64,000 nt of DNA from Tillandsia leiboldiana. Lineage: Eukaryota; Streptophyta; Magnoliopsida; Poales; Bromeliaceae. The notes below the pieces were generated by a model that saw only the letters and a list, made by a program, of their open reading frames with translations, did not search any database and had not been told where the DNA came from. This document shows, piece after piece, positions 44,974 to 56,395 of this stretch. Position 1 is the stretch's first letter. Each line of letters starts with the position of its first letter. The DNA lies in contig CM055061.1 in the NCBI GenBank assembly GCA_029204045.2, positions 43,424,977 to 43,488,976 on the forward strand. Reading direction: 5' to 3'. A program made the translations under genes and the position numbers.

Positions 44974-47154
44974 TGTCACGCCCCGGGGCGATACTGCGCC
45001 CCGGCTCGCCAACAGATCCGCCGCCCATACGGGAAGCCCCGTATAGGCGTAGCGACTAACCTGCAAAGAAACATCTACACTAGCAGATATCAGAGTTGAA
45101 AGAGAAAAGCTGGAATAAAATACATAAAATAAAACTACAACTCACAAATATACAGACCAACCTCACCAGAATACAAGAGTCTCTCAGAAAAGCAGGAAAG
45201 AAAGGTACAACTCAAAACCTCACTACAACAGTCACTCGACATAACACACACCAAAATAGTACTGGGTACATCTACTCACACACTGAAGATGACAGGAGGG
45301 GATCTATCTTGCGACTCCCTTACCTCGGTCTGAAGGAGCTGGTTCAGCAACAGGAGCTGCAGGAACCGGAGCAGAAGTCCCTGGGGAGAAGACACCACGA
45401 CGGGTGTGAGAACTACATCCCACAGTAGTTCTCAGTGGGTGCCGCCAACAAGCCCGACGGTCTGCCCACTAAGTCTACCAGAGGCAAAAAGTAACATATG
45501 CAGTGCTGTATGGAAAGCTGGGGAAAAATAACTCTACAGCTACTATGCCTCTAACTAGATGCTCAAAAGTGGAACAGAAAGACATGATGCCACGACTAAC
45601 TCTCCTCCCTGATCACCCAATCTAAACTGACTGCCACATCGGGTCCAGTCAAACCTGCGCCAACCTACTGTCGTTACGTCCCGGAGGAGCGGTCTTACGT
45701 AGGGCGTCCATGGCTGCCAACAAAAGCACAGCCAGAGGGACAAATGCAACAACAAGTCGCTAAAGAACATCTCAACTCACGCCGGTACAACAACCCAGTC
45801 TCGCCTACTCCGGAGTGGCACTCGAGGGGAGCGACCCGCTCGAGTCAAAGTAACCCATAAGTATCACTGTAAAGTATCTCTGTAAAGCTCAAATGTGGCT
45901 CATGCAGGCTATGATCCAATCCTCGATCAATAAGATCGACTACCAAACAAATCACTGACTCACTCACTGGCTGGAATCTACACAGCTGAAACTCACTGTC
46001 TCTCTGACAGTTTCCAAGAACCCAGATCTACCATCACTATCACTCTCCCAAAGAAATCAAATCTACAGACTGCTATCAACTCCACTCGGTCCCTAGACAC
46101 GAGTGCAAATGCATCCCACAACCACCCGACCTCTCAGCCCACAACTCGGGCGAGGAAAAGCTAAGTCCATAGTGAAATGAAGTATCGTGATGTGGAATGT
46201 CTAGAGCAATAAAAAACCTAGCCCAAGTTGGAGTTTTCTACAGACTGGCTGAACATGATACATATGACAGGGGTGCTAGGTCAAGTTCCAAGATTTCACT
46301 ACTTCACATAAAGTAGGGATCAAAAGATTCATCAACTGATATACGAGATACAACATACAGTTTTACACATGCTAATACTCCAATTTCTAACATGCATGAT
46401 CCTACACACATAGAATTAGTACACAGTCCAGCGTTCTTGGAAGCAAGGTCACCCACCTGAAAGTGCTAACTGCCCGGAATCGTACAGCTGAGAAAGCCCA
46501 AAACAGTCAAATCACAGATCCCACCAAGCCAACAACACGGTAGAAGTGCTCACAACCTCCTGGGTACAAACATACACCAAAATTACACTTTAATCCACAC
46601 AAATTCCAAAATCCCAAAATCTGTGGTGAACAGTCCCATTCACACGAAATTTTCACCTGAAAAACTTCCTCCAAAAATTCCAATAAAAATATTAAGGCGA
46701 TCCTCGCGAAGAGTAGATGTCGATAGAGTCCTGAAACGTCGAATTCTGATGTCCGGATGAGGAGATAAAAATCCGACAAGTAGGTGCTGTCCAAATCAAC
46801 CAACAGTCGCAAAAGGGGTTAAAAATGTACCCAGAACCCCAAGAAAAGCTCGGATCCAGAAAAAGTATCCAACACGGAAAATGTAGATTTACCTCTTACG
46901 AAACCGTCACCACCGAAATCGTCCAAAAACAACGTCGGGGTAGCCCGGTAGACCTCCCAGACTAAACTGCGACGAAAATGGGCCTCCAACAGTAAATCGT
47001 CGCTCCGCACCCCGATGCAGAAGTCGCCGTCGTCGCGGCCTCCAAAAATCCTGAGCTTCCACCAAAGATGCACAAGAGGGAGAGAAGGAAATTTGGTTAA
47101 GGACTCAAGAGCTAAAAGCTTCGGGAAAAGCCTCTAAAAGGAAGCTAAGGAGGC

Positions 47155-47271
47155 CTATTTATAGGCCTCACCCGAAATCAGCCCAAAACACAAGTCAACA
47201 GGTTTCGGGCCCGATTTTTCGGGCGCCCGAAAGTTTCGGGCGGCTACAGTGTTGGGCCGGCCCAACACTGT
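47155..47271 (-). promoter_or_regulatory. Palindromes and TATA box in L4
   Basis: TATA (sense CTATAAATAG) at 47155-47164. Upstream a 16-bp palindrome TTTCGGGCGCCCGAAA (47217-47232) and a perfect 26-bp palindrome at 47246-47271 (half-site ACAGTGTTGGGCC). Confidence 0.72.
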
Positions 47272-47293
47272 TCACGCTCGAACGCACCAAATG

Positions 47294-47845
47294 ATGCCAC
47301 GTGTCCCGCCGAACAGGAAACAGCGGTGTGGGCCACTCTATGGCCGCCACGTGTCCCGCCGAACAGGAAACAGCGGTGCGGGACAAATCGCTGCCCGCCA
47401 CGTGTCCACACACCGCACAGTAAGGCGGCTGGCGCCCGCCAATCAGGCGGTGACACGTGGCCTCCCGGTTGACCCGCCAGCCGGTCGGCGGCCCAGCCGG
47501 GCGCGCGGCATGGCCCCATCGTGCGCACGCGCCCCGAGGTACCCGCCCCGGCCCCGTGCACCGCGCACGGTGCGCCCGCGAATCAGAGGGTGACACGTGT
47601 CCCCTGCACCCGGTCCACGCATTCCACTTCGGAATTTCGTGGACCGCGCCGCGTGCACCGACCAACCGGAGGCTGCCACGTGCCCCCGCCTTGGTCCATG
47701 CACCGCCGCGCTCACCTGGTAGACCGCGCGCCTTGCGCCCGCCAATCAGGCGGTGCCACGTGTCCATGCGCCGGGTCTGTGCACCCCGCCGCGCAGCTCT
47801 GTGGACCGCGCATCCTGAACCGGCCAATGACAGGCCGCCACGTGG
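47294..47845 (-). promoter_or_regulatory. G-box/CCAAT module array in L4 U3
   Basis: At least eight CACGTG or ACACGTG motifs in about 550 bp, several paired with CCAAT 10-20 bp away (cgccaatcaggcggtg, ggccaatgacaggccgc). Two copies of a 48-bp direct repeat start near 47294 and 47342. Confidence 0.5.
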
Positions 47846-48172
47846 CATCCCGGCGGTCTACGGCCCCTCCCATGCACCATTTTCCACTAAAAACTTCCGG
47901 GAGTCCGTTTTTGGGCATCTGGACTCAGAAACAAACAAGCAAATAGCCGTTTTCAAGCGTTTTTCCGTGCTGAATCCATTTCCGACATCTGTTGGGCCTA
48001 ATTCTTTTCCGAAATTTCGGCAAACTCAGCCGAAGGCCTACACAGCTAATAATAACACACAGGGTCCATCTGTGGCATCCCATTGATGCACCATGGGCCA
48101 GATACACCAACACTAGGTGCTCTAACAGTGGATTCATCGGAAGAACGCTGCATGGGAATTAGGGCCACTACA

Positions 48173-49103
48173 ACTACACCATTCTGCTGAGTTGTATAAC
48201 ATGTTTTATGCCGTTGGAAGTGCAAAAATCAATGAATTTAGAATTAACGAATTCTCCACCTCTATCACTTCGAACACGAACAATCTTTTCATTTCTTTCT
48301 ATCATAATACGATGACAAACCTCATGAAAAGAGTCGAAAGTATCCGCTTTCTCTTTTAAAAATGTTACCCATGAATATCTAGAGAAATCATCATCCAAAA
48401 GAAAAATATACCATTTACCTCCCAAGGATGGTTGACGAGTCGGCCCCATTAAGTCCATGTGCAGTAATTCTAAGGGCCGATTGGTACCAACGTGGTTGAA
48501 GTTCTTGTGTGCAGCCCTTGATTGTTTTCCCTTTAGACAACCTCCACACACAATGTTTTCTTTAAAAGAAAGTTTAGGAACTCCCTTAACCACGTCTTTG
48601 TTTGAAATCCTTGTTAGTTCTTTAAAATTTATGTGACCTAGTCTTTCATGCCAAAGATTTTCATTATCTAAATAAACTAGGTTACACTTTTCAGAAATTT
48701 TATTTTGAACTACATAGCAATTATTTTCAGATCTAACCCATTTCAAAAAGAATAAATGGTCCTTATCAGTTACAATACATTCTGCAGAAGAAAAATTAAC
48801 TGAAAAACCATTATCACAAAGTTGACTTATACTAATGAGGTTAGTCTTAAGGCCTTCAACAAATAAGACATTGTTCAAAATCGGGCCTTCTGGAATAGCG
48901 ATTGTTCCCTTTCCAACAATTTTAGAAGAACGACCGTCTCCGAAAACTACAAGTCCTCCGGAGATTTTCTCTAAAGTTTGAAAACTGTTTTTGTCACCGG
49001 TCATATGACGGGAACATCCACTATCCAGATACCAAGACGAATTGTCATAAGCATGCAAAGAAGTATGAATGACAAGACAAGGGAAGATTTCACCTTTGCG
49101 CAA
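48173..49103 (-). pseudogene. pol: S2 pol, protease, pre-integrase and integrase start
   Basis: Open frame of 309 codons. Protease WYLDSGCSRHMTGD holds the copia DSG active site (about 49015-49025). Then LISISQLCDNGF, the zinc-binding LWHERLGHINF and CGGCLKGKQSRAAH, then integrase core LLHMDLMGPTR (first Asp), DDFSRYSWVTFL, RSDRGGEF (second Asp). A small frame change near 48190 and insertion of L4 end it. One nucleotide is missing between gag and this frame near 49108, so gag-pol is not continuous. Other features match S1's 6710-7967. Confidence 0.93.
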
Positions 49104-51090
49104 CCATTTTGGACTGCGTCGGCAATGAATGTGAAGTTATTCTCCTTGGTGAAAGCGTCTTGTTCGATTGATTGCTTTTCTTTGATGACGTCGTCTTGTT
49201 AGATATACTACCAAGGCTCTTTTCCTTTGAAACATACTCCTTTGATTTCCGGGGAATCACCTTTTTGGTAGTTGTTCCAAGAGGTGCTTGATTTGCTTAT
49301 TTTGACCCAATCTTGCAATTTCTTCGTATGTGCCCTGCAAAACCACAACGAAAACATACTTTTGAACTTGTCGAACCCGAAGTAGGTGAGGTAAGGTTGT
49401 TGTCGTTGATTGCAGTGAATTCCGTCGTCGGAGGAGGAGATACCGACTGGGCCACAAAAACTGTCCCAACCGAACTAGGACTGTCTCCGGTTCGATTGTA
49501 TCCAAGGGCGAAACGATTTGTTTGACCAAGACCAAGAATTTTATCCAACTTGCTCCTTCTCGAAGAAAATCGATTTAAATCATCCTTAAGTTGGAAAATG
49601 GTCTTTGTCATTTCCATTTTTTCCTGTCGTGCCTCGGAGTAGAGCTTCAAGAAGTAACTTGCTTTATCCACCAGTTTTACGTGTTCCTTCTCGAAATGCT
49701 CATTTTTATCTTGAAGGGAAACATTTACTTTGATCAAGTTATCTCTTTCCACTTCAAGACCGTTTGAGAGAGAAGTTGCCCTTTTTACTTCTTCTTCTAG
49801 ATCCTGCAATCTCCCTCTCAAACCCTTGTTTTGCTTTGCTAGTTTCTTTGAATCCTTTAAAAGTTTATGGTAGGCAAAAGCAAAGTCTTCACCTTCGGAA
49901 TTACTCGATTCGTTGTCCGTTGCATTCTTTTCAACTTGGGAGGAGTTGGACAATGAATCGGATGTACTTGCCATAAAGCACACGAAAGGTGAAGTTGTGG
50001 ACGCGTGGAACGCCGTTGCGTTGTTTTCTTCATCACTAGAAGATGACTCATTTGACATTGAGGTGTCATCCCAAGTGACGGCTTGCATCGCTTTCTTCTT
50101 CGACGGATTCTTATTGGGACACTCCGTTGAGATATGGCCGTATCCTCGGCACTTGAAGCATTGGACTTGTCCCTCTGAGTTTTTCTTATCCTTTGAAAAA
50201 ATCTCTTGCTTTCTTGACTTGTAGCTTGAAGAACCTTTGCCTTTCTTCGACTTTACGAAGGATGAAGTTTTACTTGAATTACCCCTTCGAAAGTTTCGGC
50301 AAAATTTTCTTGTCAAGAGAGCAAGTTGCTTCTCAAAATCCTCCACAGATAGATTCTCGTCCTCGTCTGAGGAGGATGAATCCGCATCTTCTTCTTTTGT
50401 TGTTTTCAATGCAAAACCTGAAGACTTAGAAGAGGATGCCTTTCCAGAAGATTAGTTAGTAGGAAATGTCATTTCATTTGTTTGAAGTGCACCAACTAAT
50501 TCTTCTACACGGATTTCGTCCGGGTGTTTAATAGTTTCAATGGCCGTAACCTTGGAACGAAATCTTTCAGGAAGAGTCCTTAAAATCTTTCTTACAACTT
50601 TAAATTCTGGAATTTTCTCTCCCAAGTTAGCACATGTATTCACGATGTCTTGCAATCGCGTATAGTAATATGTAAAAGATTCATTTTCTGCCATGAAAAT
50701 AGAGTCAAACTTGCTCGTAGGCATTTGCAGCTTTTGAATCTTCACAAGGTTTGTTCCCTCATGTGTAACTTGTAGAACATCCCAGATTTCTTTCGCAGTC
50801 TCACATGCCGAGACGCGAGAGAATTCAGTTTGTGACAAAGCATTAAGTAAGGCGTTAATTCCTTTGCCATTGTAAGAAGATGAGTCAATCTCTTCCTTGG
50901 TCCATTTCGACCTAGGTTTGATGGTGTGAACATCAACAATAATTTCAGTTGGATTTGACCATCCTAACTCGATTGATTGCCACACCCGTTCGTCGATGGA
51001 AATTAAAAATGCTTTCATCCGTACTTTCCAGTAGGCATAGTTTGTTCCATCGAAGAACGGGGGTTTGTTGATGTTTCCACCTTCAACCAT
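49104..51090 (-). pseudogene. gag: S2 gag (Sirevirus type)
   Basis: ATG at 51090, MVEGGNINKPPFFDGTNYAY. UBN2-type region with KEIWDVLQVTHEGTNLVKIQ, then nonsense TAA near 50451, frame continuing in register to 49297. First knuckle CFKCRGYGHISTECP, acidic linker, coiled coil (RGRLQDLEEEVKRATSLSNG and on), second knuckle CFRCGFAGHIRRNCK, stop TAA at 49294-49296, then a basic tail. Only two or three point changes break it, so it was lost more recently than S1's gag. Confidence 0.93.
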
Positions 51091-51107
51091 TGTTTACAAC
51101 CCTATTC

Positions 51108-51122
51108 CCTCTCTGATACTAA
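51108..51122 (-). other. S2 primer-binding site, mutated
   Basis: Sense TAGTATCAGAGAG at the place of TGGTATCAGAGC; two changes from the canonical site. Confidence 0.7.
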
Positions 51123-51123
51123 T

Positions 51124-51221
51124 TGTTGGGTTATGTTATAATATAGGATCTAAATAGAGGAAAAACCACCTAGAGGGGGGGTGAATAGGTGTAATAGGAT
51201 CTAAATAGGGGAAAAATCAAT
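51124..51221 (-). repeat. 98-bp duplication of LTR end in S2 5' LTR
   Basis: The first ~75 bp of the LTR, then taggatctaaatagggg again and aat before a second TGTTGGGTTATG. Absent in the other LTR, so it arose after insertion or during reverse transcription. Confidence 0.8.
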
Positions 51222-51992
51222 TGTTGGGTTATGTTATAATATAGGATCTAAATAGGAGAAAAACCACCAAGAGGGGGGGTGAATAGGTGTAAACGATAAA
51301 CACTCAAAAATCTTTGCGTTATAAAATCCAATGCGGAAATGAAAAATAATACGCAAGATTTTTACGTGGAAAACTCCATCACAGGAGTAAAAAACCACGG
51401 GACCGATAACACGGTGAAATCAACTAAGATTAAACACGTACAAAGGTGATATAACGTACTCACACACGACTCAACCTTTTTCCATACGCTCCGAGTTGAT
51501 CTTCTCCGCTCGCTCCGCAACGCGCCTCGAATCCACGATTTGCGTCCAACGCCGAATCCACGGCGTCCAACGTCGAGTCCACGACGTCTGACCGAATGCA
51601 CGGTCTTCACTAAGTAGTACGTTTCGATCACACGAATCATACCTCGCTCCGAATCCACGAGAGCGGTAGCACCTTGAATCCACAAGGCCACGCGAATCCA
51701 CACGCCGATTTTGGGAAAAATCGTTGTTTTGTTTGGTGGTGATGATCCGCCGAATACTTAGATCAAAGATAGATCGGAAATACCATCTAAGTATTCATTA
51801 ATTTGATTCTACTCAAAATCTGAGTATGAAAACCTAGAATCAAATTAATTAATATAGATGAAGAAACATAGAATTAAATCTAGTTATTTTCTTTCTTCTC
51901 TATATGTGGATCTTATAAGTTTTTCTCCCTTAATATTTTTCCGTCATTTCCCGGAGTATAAAACTTATCGTGGATTACCCTAAAGAATAGAA

Positions 51993-52028
51993 TTAGGGTT
52001 TAGGGTTTAGGGTTTAGGGTTTAGGGTT
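51993..52028. repeat. Telomere-type (TTTAGGG) run in S2 5' LTR
   Basis: Four full TTTAGGG units and one partial in a row. The partner LTR reads TTAGGGTTTACTTATAGG here, so the TATAAG box has been replaced. Confidence 0.92.
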
Positions 52029-52547
52029 AGAAACAATTGGAAGAGGATAAGAATCAAAAACCAACCTTAGCTGGAAGTTTTCGGGTCGACAGTCCGGACT
52101 AGAATTAGTGCGATCCAGACTATCGTCATTAAACAGAGTTTTTCCAGAAAGACCACGTTCGGGGTCCGGACTGAAATCCCATGGTCCGGACTGTTCATGC
52201 AATTTCAGCAAAATCCACGTTCGGGGTCCGGACTGAACAAGATGTGTTCCGGACTGGATTTGCGCATGAACTAACCTATGTTCGGGGTCCGGACTGTAGT
52301 ACTCTGATCCGGATCCTGAACATATAACATGTCCAGTTTTTGATTTTTATGCAATTAAAAACCCATCCAAGTGTTTCTACATTATAACTAGTATTCGGAT
52401 CATCAAGATTGTTTAGTTAAACCTACCCGATCCTTTTGAATTCTTCTTTCTTGAGTTTGAGGTATATGATCCAAGCTTCTTCATCTTCAATCTTCAAGAC
52501 TTAAACACTTTCGCGAAATACGCCAAAACAAAATCCTTAACACCACC

Positions 52548-52589
52548 ATCAACCATTGTTTACAATCCTATTCCCGCTCTGATACCACT
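52548..52589 (-). pseudogene. gag: S1 gag start and primer-binding site
   Basis: Only the S1 gag ATG (52554-52556) with three codons (M-V-D) is left here before S2's target duplication. The PBS TGGTATCAGAGC (sense) is at 52576-52587, 2 nt from the 5' LTR. So the leader between PBS and ATG is only about 20 nt. Confidence 0.85.
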
Positions 52590-53889
52590 TGTTGGGTTAT
52601 GATAAATATGGATCTAAATAGGGGAAAAAAAACACCTAGAGGGGGGTGAATAGCTGTAAACAATAATCACTCAAAAATCTTTGCGTAATAAAACCCAATG
52701 CGGAAAAGTAAATAACACGCAGAGATTTTACGTGGAAAACTCCAAAGACAGGAGTAAAAAATCACGGGACCGATAACACGGTGAAATCAACTAAGATTAA
52801 ACACGTACAAAGGTGATATACCGTACTCACACACGACTCATCCTTTTTTCATACGCCCCGAGTTGATCTTCTCCGCTCGCTCCGCAACGCGCCTCGAATC
52901 CACGATTTGCGTCCAACGCCGAATCCACGGCGTCCAACGTCGAGTCCACGACGTCTGACCGAATCCACGGTCTCCACCATGTAGTACGTCTCGATCACAT
53001 GAACGTACCTCGCTCCGAATCCACGAGAGCGGTAGCACCTTGAATCCACAAGGCCACGCGAATCCACGCGCCGATTTTTGGGAAAATCGTTATTTTGTTG
53101 GTGGTGATAATCCGCCGAATACTTAGATCAAAGATAGATCGAAAATGCCATCTAAGTATTTATTAATTTGATTCTACTCAAAATCTGAGTGTGAAATCCT
53201 AGAATCAAATTAATAAATATAGATGAAGAAATATAGAATAAATCTAGTTATTTCCTTTATTCTCTATATGTGGATTTTTATAAGTTTTCTCCGTTAATTT
53301 TCCTCGTTCATTTACGGAATATAAAACTTATTGTGGATTGCCCTAAAAGATAAAATTAGGGTTTACTTATAGGTTAGAAACCATTGGAAGAGCATAAGAA
53401 TCAAAAACTGACTGTAATAGATCTTTACCCGCACGACGGTCCGGACTGGATTTGGCTTGATCCGGACTGTCGTTGTTTTTCAGAGAATTCCTAAAAAAAC
53501 AATGTTCGGGGTCCGGACTGAAGTATCCACGGTCCGGACTGTTCATGCGATTTCTGCAGAATCCACGTTCGGGGTCCGGACTGAACCAAGGGTGTTCCGG
53601 ACTGGATTTGCGCATGAACCTACCTATGTTCGGGGTCCGGACTGGATTACTCTGATGCGGATCCTGAACATATGACAGTCCAGTTTCTTGATTTTTATGC
53701 GATTAAAAACCCATCCAAGTGTTTCTACACAATAAGAAGTATTCGGATCACCAAACTTATTTAGTTAAACGTACCTGTTTCTTTTGAATTCTTCTTTCTT
53801 GAGATTGAGGTATATGATCCAACCACCTTCATCTTCAATCTTCAAGACTTAACCACTTCACGAAATACGCCAAAACAAATTCCTTAACA
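52590..53889 (-). repeat. S1 5' LTR
   Basis: 1300 bp, TGTTGGG to TTAACA, followed by duplication gggac. Hairpin array at 52886-53071. TATA (sense CCTATAAG) near 53366-53373. TCCGGA at 53440, 53461, 53512, 53533, 53575, 53596, 53636 and 53656 (last decayed): steps 21, 51, 21, 42, 21, 40, 20. Confidence 0.94.
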
Positions 53890-54268
53890 GGGACCTCTAC
53901 TCCGGTTCCTGCTGCTCTTGTTGCTGATCCTGCTTATCGAGGTGAAGGAGTCGCGAGATAGATCCCTACCAGTCTTCTTCCTGAGAGAGTAGATGTACCC
54001 CCTTTTTATTTTTTTGAGAGTTTTTTTTTGAGAGACCTTTGTAGTGAGGTTCAGACTTGTACATTTTCTTTTTCAGTTGAGAGACTTATGTATTTGTGAG
54101 GACTTGGGTATTTATTTTATTTCTAGCAGTTTACATTTCAGCTCTGATATCTGTATAGTGTAGTATCTTTCTTTTGCAGGTTAGTCGCTTCGTCTATACA
54201 GGGTTTCCCGTATGGGCGGCGGATCTGTTGGCGATCCCGGGTCGCAGTTTCGACGCCGGGGCGTGACA
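53890..54268 (+). mobile_element. T1: right piece of long LTR
   Basis: Continues the LTR of 1-220 after S1 (gggacctctactccggttcc, as in L5 at about 61287) and ends CCGGGGCGTGACA at 54268. The next base is inside an RT reading frame of T0, so T1 is itself inserted in T0. Confidence 0.88.
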
Positions 54269-56395
54269 ATAAGTATTCCCTCCCATGGATTGATGACTTG
54301 TTTGACCAACTTCAGGGAGCTACGGTCTTCTCGAAAATAGATCTTCAATCCGGTTACCACCAGTTGAGGGTGAAGGCCGAGGACGTGTGCAAGACAGCAT
54401 TCAGAACACGGTATGGGCATTACGAGTTTACGGTAATGCCATTTGGACTGACTAATGCACCTGCCGCCTTTATGGATTTGATGAACCAAGTATTTCAGCC
54501 ATACTTGGACCGATTCGTAGTCATCGATGACATATTGGTTTACTTCCGAAGCGACATAGAGCATGAGGAGCACCTGAGGGTAGTGCTACCACTTCTGAGA
54601 GAGAAGTTGTATGCCAAGTTGAAAAAGTACGCATTTTGGCTTCGGTAGGTTTAATTTTTAGGCCATGTGGTTTCAGCCACTGGAGTGACGGTAGACCCGA
54701 CGAAGATTGATGTCGTTCGGGATTGGCCTAGACCTACGACGGTGACAGAGGTCAGGAGTTTTTTGGTCCTAGCAGGTTATTACCGACGGTTCGTAGAGGG
54801 TTTTGCGAAACTCTCTACTCCCCTCACCCGTTTGACAAGAAAGGGGACCAGATTTGTTTGGACTGAGCAATGGCAGCAGAGCTTCGAGGAGTTGAACCTG
54901 AGGTTGATATCAGCGCCGGTTCTTGCATTTCCAGTGATGGGAGAGGGATTTGTATTTTTCAGTGATGCCTCCCATAGCGGCCTAAGCTATGTGTTGAATT
55001 ACCCTATGCATGATTTGGAACTAGCCGTTGTAGTATTTGCTTTGAAGTTGTGGGGACATTACCTATATGGTGAGCACAGTGAGATATTTACTGACCACAA
55101 AAGTCAGAAATATTTGTTTACTCAAAAGGAGCTCAACTTGAGGCAACGCCGGTGGTTTGAACTATTGAATGATTATGATTTGAGCATCTAGTATCATCTC
55201 GGCAAAGCCAATGTGGTCGTGGATGCCTTGAGCAGACGAGCAGTGCAGTCATTGAGTATACTGATCACTCAGCAGATGCCACTGAGAGAGCAGTTGAGGC
55301 GACTTGAGATTGAGGTCGTGTCCCTTGGGGACTCTGCAAGACTTATGTCTTTGGTCTTGCAACCCACTCTGTTAGATAGGATCAGAGAGAAGCAGAGTGT
55401 GGACCCCTATCTTGAGAGAGTTAGAGACCAGATTCAGCATGGTCAGAGTGGACACTTTTCTGTGGATACAGCGGGAGTACTGAGGTACAGGGACCGCATT
55501 TGTGTGCCCGTGGATTCAGAGATTCGAGAGCTGATTTTGAGAGAGGCTCACTACTCATCTTACACTCTTCACCTCGGAGGAACTAAGATGTATAGAGATT
55601 TTAGGGCACAGTTTTGGTGGAATGGCATGAAAAGAGATATTGGAAGGTTTGTTGCCCATTGTCTAACTTGTCAGCAAGTGAAAGCTGAGCATCAGGTTCC
55701 AGCTAGCAAGTTACAAAGCCTTCCAATACCTGAATGGAAATGGGACCGTGTGACCATGGATTTTGTTGTTGGATTACCGAGGTCACGTAGTGGAGCTGAT
55801 GCTATCTGGGTGATTGTGGATCGATTGACCAAATCTACCCATTTTCTACCTATACAATCGAGTTGGACTCTGGAGAGGTTAGCATAGCTATATTTGGATA
55901 AGATTGTGAGGCTGCACGGTGTACCAGCCTCGATTGTATCTGATAGGGACCCGAGGTTCACTTCGCATTTCTGGAAGAGCCTGCAAACAACCTTGGGGAC
56001 CCAGCTTCATTTTTGCACCGCCTTTTACCCACAGACTGATGGACAGTCTGAGCGGACCATTCAGACTCTGGAGGACATGCATGTTGAGAGCATGTGTCCT
56101 GTGCTTTAGCGGCAGTTGGGATCGACATTTAAGATTGGCCGAGTTCGCCTACGACAATAGCTTCCAGGCGCGCATTCAGATGGTGCCCTATGAAGCTTTG
56201 TATGGACGAAAATGTCGATCGCCAATATTTTCGAGTGATGTGGGTGAAAGGAAGACCTTAGGTCCTGACTTGCTAGCAGAGGCTGAAGAAAAGGTCAAGG
56301 TCGTTCGGCGACATTTGGTGACCGCCCAGAGCCGGCAGAGTAGTTATGCCGATAGGAGGCGGCGAGACTTAGAGTTCCAGGTCGGGGATCATGTC
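54269..56395 (+). pseudogene. pol: T0: Tekay-type gypsy pol, RT to integrase
   Basis: RT begins mid-domain at KYSLPWIDDLFDQLQGATVF, then GYHQLRVKAED, YGHYEFTVMPFGLTNAPAAF, catalytic IDDILVYF (about 54523), TAG at 54646. RNase H follows: LTRKGTRFVW, FFSDASHSGL, DLELAVVVFALKLWGHYLYG, FTDHKS, TAG at 55189, DALSRR. Integrase has HHCC (EAHYSSYTLH...HCLTCQQVK), first Asp in TMDFVVGLPRS, second in VSDRDPRFTS, Glu in TDGQSERTIQTLEDM; TAG at 55885 and a frameshift near 56090. RNase H lost about 25 residues after SGLSYVL. N-terminal gag, protease and RT fingers lie left of T1, outside the window. L5 cuts it at GDHV. Confidence 0.93.

Larger units (their letters stand above)
44974..48172 (-). mobile_element. 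L4: solo LTR, Tekay-type, related to L5 and T1
   Basis: + strand TGTCACGCCCCGG...CACTACA, TSD actac, 3199 bp. Shares with L5 several landmarks (gctcctccgggacgtaac, the ctcgagcgggtcgctcccct block) and with T2/L3 the U3 layout. No internal domain. It interrupts S2 integrase. Confidence 0.92.
22920..52542 (-). mobile_element. S2: Sirevirus-type Ty1/copia element with four nested solo LTRs
   Basis: LTRs at 22920-24131 and 51124-52542, TSD ccacc (22915-22919, 52543-52547). Its own sequence is about 10.6 kb: gag (49104-51090), protease-integrase (48173-49103, 44557-44973), RT-RNase H (39518-41285), spacer and ORF3 (24805-25380). It entered S1 just after the S1 gag start codon. Closely related to S1. 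Insertions L1, L2, L3 and L4 and nonsense codons silence it. Confidence 0.93.
51124..52542 (-). repeat. S2 5' LTR
   Basis: Ends TTAACA at 52542. The U5 end is doubled: TGTTGGGTTATG occurs at 51124 and again at 51222. Hairpin array at about 51519-51705, TCCGGA array at 52093-52313 (steps 21, 51, 20, 42, 21, 40, 20; the second is TCCAGA). The TATA region is replaced by telomeric units. Confidence 0.92.
221..53889 (-). mobile_element. S1: Sirevirus-type Ty1/copia element, split by nested insertions
   Basis: Both ends are TGTTGGGTTATG...CCTTAACA LTRs, and 5-bp duplications gggac flank it (216-220 and 53890-53894). Read on the minus strand the order is 5' LTR (52590-53889), PBS (52576-52587), gag, pol, post-pol ORF3, polypurine tract, 3' LTR (221-1473). 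The element's own sequence is about 11 kb, which fits Sireviruses. The rest is gypsy T2 (8760-21734) and Sirevirus S2 (22920-52542) with everything inside S2. It is inserted in gypsy LTR T1. The pol order INT before RT is copia-type. It is inactive: gag is split twice, the protease is deleted and pol has frameshifts. Confidence 0.93.

Noticed and set aside
49100..49300. Programmed gag-pol frameshift in S2
   Set aside because: In S1 and S3 the matching region reads through in the gag frame (KGEFFPCL, KGDIFPCL); S2 simply lost one nucleotide.
51993..52028. True telomere or subtelomere
   Set aside because: Only four to five units inside an LTR, with LTR sequence continuing on both sides.
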